In this document: positions 32,901 through 43,242 of the stretch, in pieces
Layout of the letters: the number at the start of each line of letters is the position of its first letter
Position numbering within the stretch: position 1 is the first letter of the stretch
Assembly (NCBI GenBank): GCA_021521415.1
Contig: JAIQDT010007383.1
Span: 1 to 64,000 of the forward strand
DNA length: 64,000 nucleotides
DNA from: Bidens hawaiensis
Lineage: Eukaryota; Streptophyta; Magnoliopsida; Asterales; Asteraceae
Direction of reading: 5' to 3'
Translations under genes and position numbers: made by a program
The notes under the pieces: model-generated
The model's input: only the letters and a program-made list of their open reading frames with translations
What the model was told of the DNA's origin: nothing
Database searches by the model: none

Positions 32901-34313
32901 GGAGAAGAATCAGATACAAATAAAAAAACCATGCTAATCGTGCGAACCAAATGAAATCACAATGGCAAATTCGTTATTAATATACAAAACTAGAGAAGTG
33001 AAGGAAACACATAAGTTAAGCAATAGCAAAACCTAATTTATAATTAATCGTTCTTCGTCTGATGATGTCAATCAAATCATAATCGACCAAGTCTATCTAA
33101 CCCAATTGGTAATCGAATGAAATTGATGAAATCATATTCAAATTTATCAAATCATATTCGCATAGCTAACCTAATCAATCAAATCTGATGAACTGGAGAT
33201 TTTGGTTGATGAATTGAAGCTTGCAAATCATATTTGATTATTTAGTTCAGCCTTGCGAATTAGATTAAACTATCAATCAATAGTTACAGAGTGAATTTTG
33301 AAGGAGATTGAGCAACTAAAGCATTTTGCAAATGGATTGATTAATGATTTGAAGCTTGCAACTAAGATTTTCTAAAACAACCAAGAATTCAAAAAACAGA
33401 GTATGATATTTTGCTGGTTATTACGCTTCAAAAGTATTCAAATGCTAACTAGAGTAATTATGTTCCTAAGTAGAGTAATTATTTTCCTAAGTAGAGTAAT
33501 TATATAATTGAATATTATAACCTAAACATTTAACTAGAGTAATTTGTGTCATAAGTAGAGTAATTATGTTACCGGTATTTGGTATTGCGAGTAAACATAA
33601 AACTAGAGTAATTTTTAATTTCAAATAGAATACTTTTATTACAAATAAAACAATTTTCAATTTAATGTAGTGTAATTTTATATTAAAAGTAGAGTAATTT
33701 TGAACTTCAAGTAGTGCAATTTTCAATCTCAAGCAATGTAATTTTATATTACAGGTAGAGTAATAAACATTTATAAGTAGAGCAATTTGTGAAGCAGTAG
33801 ATTCTATTGGTGGTTTGTTCGTCAATTCTAGATGAGTTAATGGTAATTTTTTTGATTTCATAATTGCTCTAGTTATATATATATATATATATAATTACTC
33901 TAGCATAGTAATTATCGTATTTTCTTCTACACATGAACATCATTTAAAAATCCTAAAAACTTTAGAATCTTTAATTTTGAACTAACAGAGTGTTTTCAAT
34001 TATTTCAGATAATAACATGTGTTTTCAATAATTACTCTATTAAATCAACAACTTGCCGATTTGTAAATAGCATATGTCTAGAAAACTGATGGATTTAATT
34101 GTCTAAAAGTGAGTTTTCTTGAATGAAATTGGAGGTTTTTTTGATCGATTATGGAGAAGATGGATGTGTTTGTAATGAATGAAAAAGTGATTTACGTGAG
34201 AGATGGGTTTTCTTGTTATTTACCATAATGTCACCACCAATTTTTTGGGATTTCTTTGATTCGTACGATTTGTACCAAATTTTTATTTGTATGTTATCTC
34301 CCCCCCCCCCCCC
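32901..34313. mobile_element. 1.4-kb element with ~60-bp imperfect terminal inverted repeats, inside the copia LTR
   Basis: The left end reads GGAGAAGAATCAGATACAAA then AATCGTGCGAACCAAATGAA; the right end, reverse complemented, reads GGAGATAACATACAAATAAA then AATCGTACGAATCAAAGAAA. A run of 14 C (34300-34313) ends it. The flanks are TATATA and TATACA, so a short TA-type duplication is possible but not provable in this AT repeat. The superfamily is not clear (Mutator-like is one option). The interior is non-coding. Confidence 0.65.
33440..33800. repeat. AGTAGAGTAATTAT word array
   Basis: AAGTAGAGTAATT and variants (AGTAGTGCAATTTT, AACTAGAGTAATT) recur about twelve times at irregular 25-40 bp spacing inside the 1.4-kb element. 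Similar words occur at 7250-7360 and 33870-33910. Confidence 0.65.
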
Positions 34314-34419
34314 TATACACACACACACACACACTAAAGCATAAGCAGCACATATGTTTATACGGCGCATAACACATGTGACGCATATGTTATACAGCGT
34401 ATAAACATATACGCTGACA

Positions 34420-36050
34420 ATAAGTATTGTTTTTATTTTGAATCTATTCTTTAATGTTCTAATTATTCACACTAAGTTTGATTGAAGCTCTAAAAGTTTA
34501 TCTCGATCGATCCTAATCTTAGTCACGACTCTTGTTCTAAGAACATTTGCGTAGGTTTAGAGAACTATATGTAGTACTTGGAATATGATCAGATTTTATT
34601 CAAATTTATTAAATTTCAAATTATGTGAGAATTAAATATAATGTATTATAATTATTCAAATAAACAATTTGGTTATTAGATATAAGTGTAAAGAGGAAGA
34701 TCAAGCTACATAATGTAAATTGTTCATGGTTTTTATAAACTAAAGCAAAAAAAAAAAGGTAATGGTTGTAATTTATAAGTATACAATTTTAATACTAGGA
34801 TATTATTTTCTTATTTTATTAGCATATTAGTTTTAAAGCTCGTATAATACACTGGATGATAAATATGATAAAAGTAAAGCTAAATTTTAGCGTGAAGCTG
34901 GTCGAATAATGAAAATTGTATAGTTCATAAATCTTTAAATACTTCTTATAATTGTAATTGCATATTACGCATTACAATCATACTTATAATATACATGATA
35001 TTTTATTCTCTAATTGTATGTTTTGGAGACTTGAGAGTTATCTCAAATTATGTGACAACTTGTCTATACGTTTCTTTAACGCAATACTATCTGTAAAATC
35101 TCATTCCAGGCCGCTTTATTTCTCATGAATATGGGGCTATATGTGGGATACCACATGTGGCTCATTGCATATTTCATGGTTTCTGAAGAACACGGGGGTG
35201 CTTTAGCGTTGTATAAAAACTGATATAAAAACTATTGATGTATATAATAACCAGAGGACACTAAAAACTAATTATGAAGAAATGATTAAAACATAGAACT
35301 CAACTTCTATTTTAGGCAACACTTTATTTCCTTAAATCTTTTTCATTTTTGGTAATTGGAATCTTATAATATCATCTCCTCTCTCCACACAAGATAAATT
35401 CTCTTGGTTAGTGAAAGAATATGAAGGCAACTTGGAAGGCACATATTCTGGATTGAGTTTGACTCAGTTTAGGACTATATTACAGTAGTGCCACAAGAAG
35501 AAAAGGATAGAATCTGTTTTAACTAACCACTAGAGTTGAAATAAAGTGGACAACTTTTAGGTGCTTTTATAGTAATACTTAACACTCTAGCGAACAAGTC
35601 TTTAGTATCAAGAAAAACACTTTAACACTCGGTACTCACGTTGTGAAACGCTGTTAATTTCCTCCGTTAGTGAGATGCTAGTTTAGTTAGTTTAGTCGTT
35701 ATTTAACGGGATGAATGTATAAGAGCACACAATCTTGAAAGCACAAACTTTTTTTAAAACTCGGGGTATTTGAGTTTGTTCCGGTTTTGATAACTCAGGG
35801 TCAGTGTCGGATAAAAATATAGAACATAATTATTTTTACGATGTCACATGACACTGGCCGGTCTTCATGGTCTTCATATATTGCATCCGCCTTTGAATGT
35901 GTGTGATTACAAATTTAGGACTTATAATTAAGTTAGTATGGACTTGCTAATAGTCAAGAGTTCATTAATCATTATATGGTTATTGCATATAAGTGTTAAG
36001 GAAGATAAACAAAATATAACATTTTAATATGTGACTTAACAAAATGTGAT
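34420..36050. other. AT-rich intergenic stretch
   Basis: No gene, RNA or element ends were recognised. A short palindrome ATGTGGGATACCACATGTGG lies near 35150. Confidence 0.4.
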
Positions 36051-36382
36051 TCTTAATAACTATTACTATTACTAATACATATAATATAATTATGAACTTT
36101 GGTGCCACTAAGTTCATAATTATATGTATCACCATATTGGTCTGTGAATTTGTTTTTTGTTTTTATTTTTTTAGTTTGATTAATATAACGAACGTAAAGG
36201 AAACTGACCAATTAAACATACATTTTTGTTTTAGTTCCGATAGCATAACAAAAACTCACGAAAACCGTCAAATTCATGCACACTTGTCGTCTCAATGCCC
36301 GTGATTGATTACGCTCGGGTTTTACCAAAGCGCAAGTTTATCGACCGACCCCACCCCCCAAATTGGCCATTCGTACAACTCA

Positions 36383-36451
<69 letters not shown>

Positions 36452-36804
36452 TGTTTTTTTAGCTCCGATACCGTAACGCACGTAATCAAAGCTGACCAAA
36501 TTTTTATCGAGTTATTGCCTCAATGGCCAGAACCGACAACACTTGGGAACCGTCAGGATTTGCCGATCAAATAAACATCGTTTCAAATATTTTATTTTTT
36601 TGTATTAATTTGACGAATTAATTTTTTTGGGTTTTAACACTAAAATTTTTTTTTGCCAATGATGTGTATACTGTAACGAATGTATCCAATACCGACCAAA
36701 TTCATATCGACCCACCTTAGTGATGCTCAGGTTAGACCGACGCCCTGATTTCAACGTTGGTGATTTGCCAACTCCCTGCGCATTGCGCCGGATAAAAAAA
36801 CTAG
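36051..36804 (+). mobile_element. Non-autonomous Helitron
   Basis: The 5' end TCTTAATAACTATTACTATT matches that of the element at 50127, and the 3' end has a GCGCATTGCGC hairpin followed by GGATAAAAAAACTAG and a flanking T. Helitrons start TC, end CTRR after a short hairpin and insert between A and T; the left flank here is T, so the first base is not exact. Inside are four degenerate units with CCGTAACG, ACTGACCAAATT and ATCGACCCA. An (AT)n tract sits in the middle. Confidence 0.75.
36386..36448. repeat. (TA)n microsatellite, 63 bp
   Basis: Uninterrupted TA dinucleotides inside the Helitron; probably length-variable. Confidence 0.95.
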
Positions 36805-39800
36805 TTACATATAAATAAAAAGAAACACAACTACTCAAAACATGTTCCACTTAACTATCTACGGTTTCATTAAGTGTCCTAGGCACCCAATACGAGTTTT
36901 CTTTAAAAAATAATTGGTATCCCGCAATAATCTTGTCCCATAAAAAGAACTCTCGTTATAACAATAGGGTTTAGGTTATGCTGTATATTAGGATACGTAC
37001 TACATATTCTATTTTGTTTAGAACAATACATGTATATTAATGTTGTAGTACGTGCTTAGGGTTGAAACAAATATATTGCATGAAAAAGTTAAAGCACCCA
37101 TTACATTGAGTAAAACTTAAAGGTGCATAACATAATAAGAATCTCTCTTAATATCAATAGTTAAAAAGGCAATAAAGATTGCTGAAATCAATTTCCATTC
37201 TTCATACAACTCTAAATTGAGATTTCATCTACTCCCATAATTTGTTGTTTGCTTAAGTCGTCGTCCACGTATGACTTCTCCTGCGACTAGATTGAATCCG
37301 CCTAGATTGAATCGACCATAAGATCTTCCCCTTTTTCCTTCATTGGATTTTTATAAACTATCACATATCTGCAAAAGTGCAACTTGCTTCTTCTCATCAT
37401 ATCATACGTTTATGAACATGTTCTTTAACCTTTTCACCCTATTTTTACAAAAGTTTAGACGGCCCAACATTGACGTTTTTAGAGATTCCTCCAAAAGGTG
37501 TCATTGTTCTTTAGAAATGTGTCCCACGAGAGAAAAGCTAACCAATTCATGTATACAAATAAACATATATACATATACGTATACTGTTTTTTATAAAATT
37601 GCACATTTTTGTAAAAAAAAAACCTTCGGATACATGTAATTTCTATAAATTCTTATAAAACATGTCATTTTGCTTATTAAGTAGCTATCATATTTTTTAT
37701 TAGACAATTTCTTTCCCAATGGTTATTGGTTATTTATTAAACCTCCCCCGAGTAAATGGAACCATATTCAGTGGCAGAACATATATCCATCCCCTTTAAA
37801 TCATTATAAAGTTGATTAGGTAGCTTTCATGCTTTTGAGGTTCATTGTGCAACATAGATGTTTGAGCATTTTATATGGTCGTCTTTCATTTGTCACGTAG
37901 ATACATAAAACAAACACACAAAATAAGTGGCACATGCACATACTTGATGAATCTTCCTATAAAAATCTTCACAGCCTCCGCGCCTGTGTTTACCGACATT
38001 TATGATATCTGTAACTAATCGAAAATGAGGAATTTACAACTGTATTCTAAAGTTGATGTGAAATAAAGACAATTTGTTATTGTTTTTTTAACGGTGTTTG
38101 AAACTACCCCAAATTTATTGTTTATTATTTAACTGGTTTACTTATATATTGTTAATCTTATACTGATTAATATTATGCCATGTCTTGGTAACATCAAATG
38201 CCATAGCTATAACTATTTTTATATACTTGTATTAAATTGTTTGGTATGAAGAAAGGTGTATTTACTTTTGTTTTCTTTTTTAATATTGTAAGTATATTGA
38301 TATATATGTATTTAGATATAAAAAAACATTCACGTCCTTAATTTGTTAAAAAAAATACATTTTAGGTATTTTAAGTAGAACATATGTTAGTATCCCGTCC
38401 GCCTTCTCATATGAAGATCCAAACTTCAGAACCGGACTTGAGGCCCTACATTGTGCGTGGCCCGTGAGCCCAAATCCGCCCCATGCCAACTAGATCTAGA
38501 CGAGAGAATATCGTTGTGGATGGTCTAAAACGCATTGTTGGATGAGTGTCGGTAACTTTCTATAAATGGTATCTTATATCTCACACAACTTGCACTTCTT
38601 CATCCCACACAACTTGCATTTCTTCAAAACTTAAATAACCTGATATTCTTTATGCATACTAATCATTTGCCATTGTGTAAGAGTGTGCACATAAAGAGAT
38701 AAGAAAATGAATTCCTAGTTCAATATTATCGATTGCTAACGTGGAACATTTAGAACATCGAATCATTATGATTCCTAAAGACCACGGATCCGAGCTTTTA
38801 AGAACAATTCTAAAGTAATAAGGGCGATAATATACAAGTTGCTAAAGTTGCATTCATCCGAATATCGTCAACATGACACTGAGATTGTGGTGATCGCGAC
38901 ACTAATAATAGGTAATGAGTGGGAATTGGTACAACTAGGATTCTAATGATAGGATGCATAAATATCTATATCTATATGTGAAAATGTCATGAATAGGTAC
39001 AATGGAACCATTTGGATCCTTTTTCATAAGTGGGAGGGAATATCTTTAGGGTTACATATCTAAAATGTTATCAAGTAATATGAATACCAGTAGGGTGGTG
39101 GTCTATTAGTAAAGGCAAAGCCCTCGGGCCTAAAGAGACTATAGTAACTAAAGGGTTAACGAGTTAACATTTGATTAAGGTGGAATTCTCCTGATAATTG
39201 TGCATGTTATCAAAATAAGTGTGTGTGGCTTAAGATTCGAAGAACAACAATCCAAGAAGAGAGAAAAAAAATTTTGAGATTTTATAGAAGAAACTGAAGA
39301 TAGAAATCAATAGCTTAAACTTTAATCATCATCCTCTATCAAGAAATTGTGGTAAGTTCTTCTTCGTAGACAAGAACCCTAGAATTGTTGGCGATGAGTT
39401 TGGTGTTAGATAGCTACTGAAACTGAAAAGGCTTGTGGAAAATGGCTTGGTTGAGTTCAGTGCCGAAGTTTGGACAAAAAACACTCGCAGGGGGGATGGC
39501 CCTCGACCTAAAGAAAGCCTCACCATTGGTAGAGTTAAATGCCATTCGTAGATCATGTTAAAAGCACCTAAACTCAACACTACCATTGTTGATGAAGTGT
39601 TAGAAGATTTATGGTCGGTTTTGCTATGAACAAGTAATGATTTTAATCTGAATTTGATATCTAAATCATGATATATATGTGTATGAATGACAACCACATT
39701 ATTGATATATGTTATGTTAGTTTATGACTCTTATATCATAAGTATGAATGATGCTGAAATAATAGGTTGAACCAATTGGAAATTATGGCTTTTGATCGTT

Positions 39801-39948
39801 TATGTTATAAATTATCTATGAAATGTTTAATAATGTGAAATTAGTTCATGAGATGTAAACTGGTGTGAAAAAATATAGTAAAATTTAAAAAGACAATAGA
39901 GAAAACTAGGTGTTTTAAGTTTTATTATGGGCATTATGTGTTTGATAG
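36805..39948. other. AT-rich intergenic stretch without a recognisable gene
   Basis: Small frames at 37343-37639 (+) and 39329-39697 (-) have no family resemblance that I recognise and no splice or promoter context. Nothing else was identified. Confidence 0.4.
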
Positions 39949-40110
39949 CAGGGGCGAAACTATCTTTAATATAAAAGAGGGGTAACTGGCCCCTAGAAAA
40001 AATTTAGTGTTATATACACGTTAAAATCCTAGGCGCCCCTCATTAAATTTTGCAGTCACCTCATTCAACTTTAGAAACCGAACCAAACAAAGTTTCCAAA
40101 TCAACCCTAA
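39949..40110. mobile_element. Left end of a hAT-like element (fragment)
   Basis: CAGGGGCGAAACTATC resembles the CAGGGGCGGAT terminus of the element at 40770. The matching right end and target duplication were not found. Confidence 0.35.
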
Positions 40111-40177
40111 GAAAAACCAATTTAAAGATTCTCAAATATATATTTTACACAAATAATAATTCTCAATTAAACACTAA

Positions 40178-40665
40178 CTAGCGGGATACCGGCGCTACGC
40201 GCGGAGGAATTAGGTTGGTGTTGGTTTGTTACGTCACTGTATTGGCACTCATTATAGCAAGTGAAGACCTGAACATCGGAAATGGCATATTCGAAATACT
40301 CTGTTGATTGAATCATTGGACCTGTTCGATTCTTAACAAAACTTTTATCGCAAGGGAAAAGAAAAAAAAGTATCATATTTGAGCTATTTCTAACAAAACT
40401 TTTATGAAAGCACATATAAAAATAAATGTGTTTTAAGAATATAATAGAACAACAAAATTAGTTTAAATTAGATTTTATAATGTGACAAAAAAAATCATGA
40501 AACGCAACTTATGAAAATAAAATATAAAAAAAAATATTAACAAAAGCTATTGGATAATATGAAAGTATTTTGATTTACAAAGGGATAAATTAAAAAAGAA
40601 ATCGGGATATATTGTGAAAAACCAACATTAAGAACCACTCATTTTTCCTTAGTATTAAAAAGTGA
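40178..40665 (-). mobile_element. Probable non-autonomous Helitron, minus strand
   Basis: The minus-strand 3' end reads CCGCGCGTAGCGCCGG, TATCCCG and CTAG followed by T, the classic Helitron hairpin plus CTAG terminus. A fitting 5' end, TCACTTTTTAATACTAAGG, lies at 40665. The 3' end is strong; the 5' end is less sure. Confidence 0.65.
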
Positions 40666-40769
40666 ATATGTAAATTATATATATATTAATTGTGAGATGT
40701 TAGTTTACTCACAAAATGATACTATTCTAATGCTCCTACTTTTTATGCATATTTTACAAGTCTTTAAAG

Positions 40770-41666
40770 CAGGGGCGGATTTATATACAAAAGGGGTGGT
40801 TCTCCGGAACCACCGAGTTTCGAAATAATAGTGTACTTTTATATAGAAATCATCACAGGAACCACATTATAAATTTGGAAGGAACCACTCTAGTCTCAAG
40901 TATACATGCTGGTTCGCTGGTAAAGAGTTGGTTTTGTACAGGTGAGGTCGCGAGTTCGATCCGGACTTGCTGCGTTGTTTTTGAACTGTTGTTTTTTTTA
41001 ACCAAGCCTTATTATGTTATATCATATTAGGGTTTTAACTTTTACCACATATCCACAGCAGCCGCTGCCTCTCATTCTCTCAAGAGTCACGCACACACAT
41101 ACAGCCGCTAACCTGTTCTCCGACAGTCCGTCCACCGCCTACCGCCGCTGCCCGCCGGCGCTCTCTTTTTCCGGCCATCCACACTCCAGAGAGCCCTACG
41201 GCTCTGCCTTCAGCTTTCTACAAAGCTCGAATCTTCCCACTTTAAAGGTATGTTCACATTCATTTGTTAAATGCTAATTAATTACTTGTTCTTGTTAATT
41301 GTTTTTTATTGTTGTTAGTTTTTAATTTATTTGTTAAATTTAGTTTTAATTTGTTAGTTTGATAGTTTTTGTTAGTTTCTTAGTTTTTAATATGTTAGTT
41401 TGTAATGCAACGATTTCAAAAGATGAAGACGTGTAGGGAACAAAGTGTTTGTTTTTTTTTAACTCGTAAGACTATTGTATTTCTACTATGTGTTTTTTAC
41501 CTCTTTTATTATTTTATCGTATTTTTATTGTGTAATGAATTTTGTCCGAATCATCGAACCAACCCGAACCCCAAACCGACCCGGAATTTTTTTATGTCCG
41601 ACTCTTTGAAATTGAAGCATCTATAAGTAGTGCACCACCCGAAAAAAATTCATGGATCCGCCACTA
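40770..41666. mobile_element. hAT-type element (897 bp) inside the foldback arm
   Basis: Ends CAGGGGCGGAT and ATCCGCCACTA, with a perfect CTTTAAAG 8-bp duplication at 40762-40769 and 41667-41674. It carries a tRNA-like segment (40905-40970) and a GC-richer part (41045-41250) with GCCGCTGCC and CCGCCTACCGCCGCTGCC words ending before a donor-like AAG/GTATGTT, which may be captured exon sequence. Confidence 0.85.
40905..40970 (+). repeat. tRNA-like (SINE-type) Pol III promoter segment inside the hAT element
   Basis: GGTTCGCTGGTAAAGAGTTG resembles an A box, and CGAGTTCGATCC at 40951-40962 matches the B box GGTTCRANNC, about 40 bp downstream. No full cloverleaf can be drawn, so it is not a functional tRNA gene. 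Confidence 0.5.
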
Positions 41667-41890
41667 CTTTAAAGCATGCTTTTATCTCTCTCTTTTAACT
41701 GCCGTCATCTTTTTCATGATTATAATAATTTACATATTCACTTTTTAATACTAAAAGATGAGGGCAGTTGAAAGAGAGAGATAAATACATGCTTTAAAGA
41801 CTTGTAACATATGCATAAAAAGTTGGAGCATTAGAATAGTATCATTTTGTAAGTAAACTAACATCTCACAATTAATATATATATATAATT

Positions 41891-42716
41891 ACTAATATAA
41901 TCTGTATAATAATTAAGCCCAATATTTAAATGTTAACTCCTAGGCCCAATGGCCAATGTCTAAATATTAACCTTGTATATAGACTTAATTGTTAGACCCA
42001 ATGTACAAATAATGTCCAAATGTTAAGCCTAACCCATAATTTTAAACCTTATTTAAAAAAAGAGGGAAAAAAAAAATGAAAGAAGTGGCAAGCACAGCAC
42101 TACAAAAGACCGATCACCTCGTCAAACGCCGATCAATCCAAATCCAGCCAAAATTTCAACCGACAACTATTGATCAGGAAGTTAAGTATGGCATTTCGCC
42201 ACCAAATCACTTATTTATCATTTGAATAATTGGTTTTAATTTGTTTGATCATGGACTTGGGTTTAAATGACAAATAAATTAAAACTCAAATTCCTTATTT
42301 CGCCACCAAATACGACTAAAACTCAACCCCCCCCCCCCCCCCCCCCCCCTTGAATTTAGAAAATCAATAAAATATTTCATGTGGATGGCACATGGAATCA
42401 CTTTTATTAGAGTTTACAATTTAAAAAAAAGTCTACAAGCGTTAAAGTCGATGGCTAAATATGCTGCTCGCTCGTAAATAGCCGTTAGAAAGAAAAAGAA
42501 GATATTTTGGACTAAATTTTCATTTTTTTCGTTTCAGATGGATAAATATGCAATATGATCAAACCATTGAGCAATTAACTCTTTTAAAAGGAATTTTATT
42601 ATGCATAACTTGTTCCTAAACAACTTTCAAACCGAACTTGAACCTCTTTCAGCAATTACGGTTTTCAATCTCACTAGTAGTTCCAAACTGAACCATTTCC
42701 ACAATCGAACCACTTC
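41891..42716. other. Intergenic stretch with a 23-base C run
   Basis: GCCCAAT words recur at 41925-42010. The C homopolymer is at 42327-42349. No gene was recognised. Confidence 0.4.
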
Positions 42717-42961
42717 TAACCATTTTGACCAAGAACCAGTTAAGTTAAGAGGTAACTACCCGACTTGTGCACCTCTACCTCCTACACTTTATTTAGCATC
42801 GACTTAAAAAAGTGTTGACGTGTTTTTATACCGATTCTTATCATTTTGACCAAGAACCGCTTAAGTTGGAGATAACGAACCGATTCGTGCACCTCTACCT
42901 CCTACACTTTATTTAACATCGACTTAAAAAAAACATTGACATGCTTTTATACAATGCCGAT
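42717..42961. repeat. Tandem 120-bp duplication of a hAT right end plus flank
   Basis: Two copies of CATTTTGACCAAGAACC ... GTGCACCTCTA CCTCCTACACTTTATTTA ... TTTTATAC (42721-42841 and 42842-42961). GTGCACCTCTA is the right terminus of the family of the 1053-1534 MITE, so the element end and its host flank were duplicated together after insertion. Confidence 0.7.
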
Positions 42962-43242
42962 AATTATGTTTACAAATTACATAATATTGTTGTGTAATAT
43001 ATATGTCACATAATTATTTATACATATCGCGTAAACACGCAGAGTTATATCTGCTTGTAAACGATCTAAGCTGAGCTAGCTCGGGAACATCATTACAGCT
43101 AAATTACAATTAAAACTATTGATTATATAAAACAAAAGCTTAACAATTCTTTTGAAATCACCAAACACAACAAGAGGTCAAAAACAAGACTTGAAACTAC
43201 ACCATTTTTTTCATACACAAACAAACATTAAACCCCAAACTC

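Larger units (their letters stand above)
15724..34419 (-). mobile_element. Degenerate Ty1/copia element, split by four later insertions
   Basis: The outer LTRs (15724-15893; and 32780-32900 plus 34314-34419) share the same terminal sequence, and the flanking pentamers are ATAAA and ATAAG. Read on the minus strand the order is LTR, primer-binding site, gag, protease, integrase, reverse transcriptase, RNase H, purine tract, LTR, which is the copia order. Removing the inserts at 16839-18706, 18739-27904, 29220-30395 and 32901-34313 leaves about 5 kb, a normal copia length. The frames carry many shifts and stops, so the element is dead. Confidence 0.92.
32780..34419 (-). repeat. 5' LTR of the copia element, split by an insertion
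   Basis: Two parts: 32780-32900, matching the inner half of the 3' LTR, and about 34314-34419, with CATATGTTATACAG and GTATAAACATAT as in the 3' LTR outer half. The outer half also holds a CA repeat and an extra GCGCATAAC copy. The two parts border the 1.4-kb element at 32901-34313. Confidence 0.8.
40674..41890. mobile_element. Foldback (long inverted repeat) element, split by a hAT element
   Basis: Without the hAT insert, the left arm (40693-40769 plus 41675-41711) and right arm (41752-41873) are near-perfect inverted copies of about 115-120 bp. Both run through TTAATTGTGAGATGTTAGTT, AATGATACTATTCTAATGCT, CTTTAAAGCATG, TTATCTCTCTCTTT and AACTGCC. The loop is about 40 bp (41712-41751). The intact structure would transcribe into a long hairpin. 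Confidence 0.75.

Noticed and set aside
36305..36574. 89-codon frame with a long IY repeat
   Set aside because: Product of the (TA)n microsatellite inside a Helitron.
40905..40970. A functional tRNA gene
   Set aside because: A and B boxes are present, but no acceptor stem or anticodon arm can be formed.
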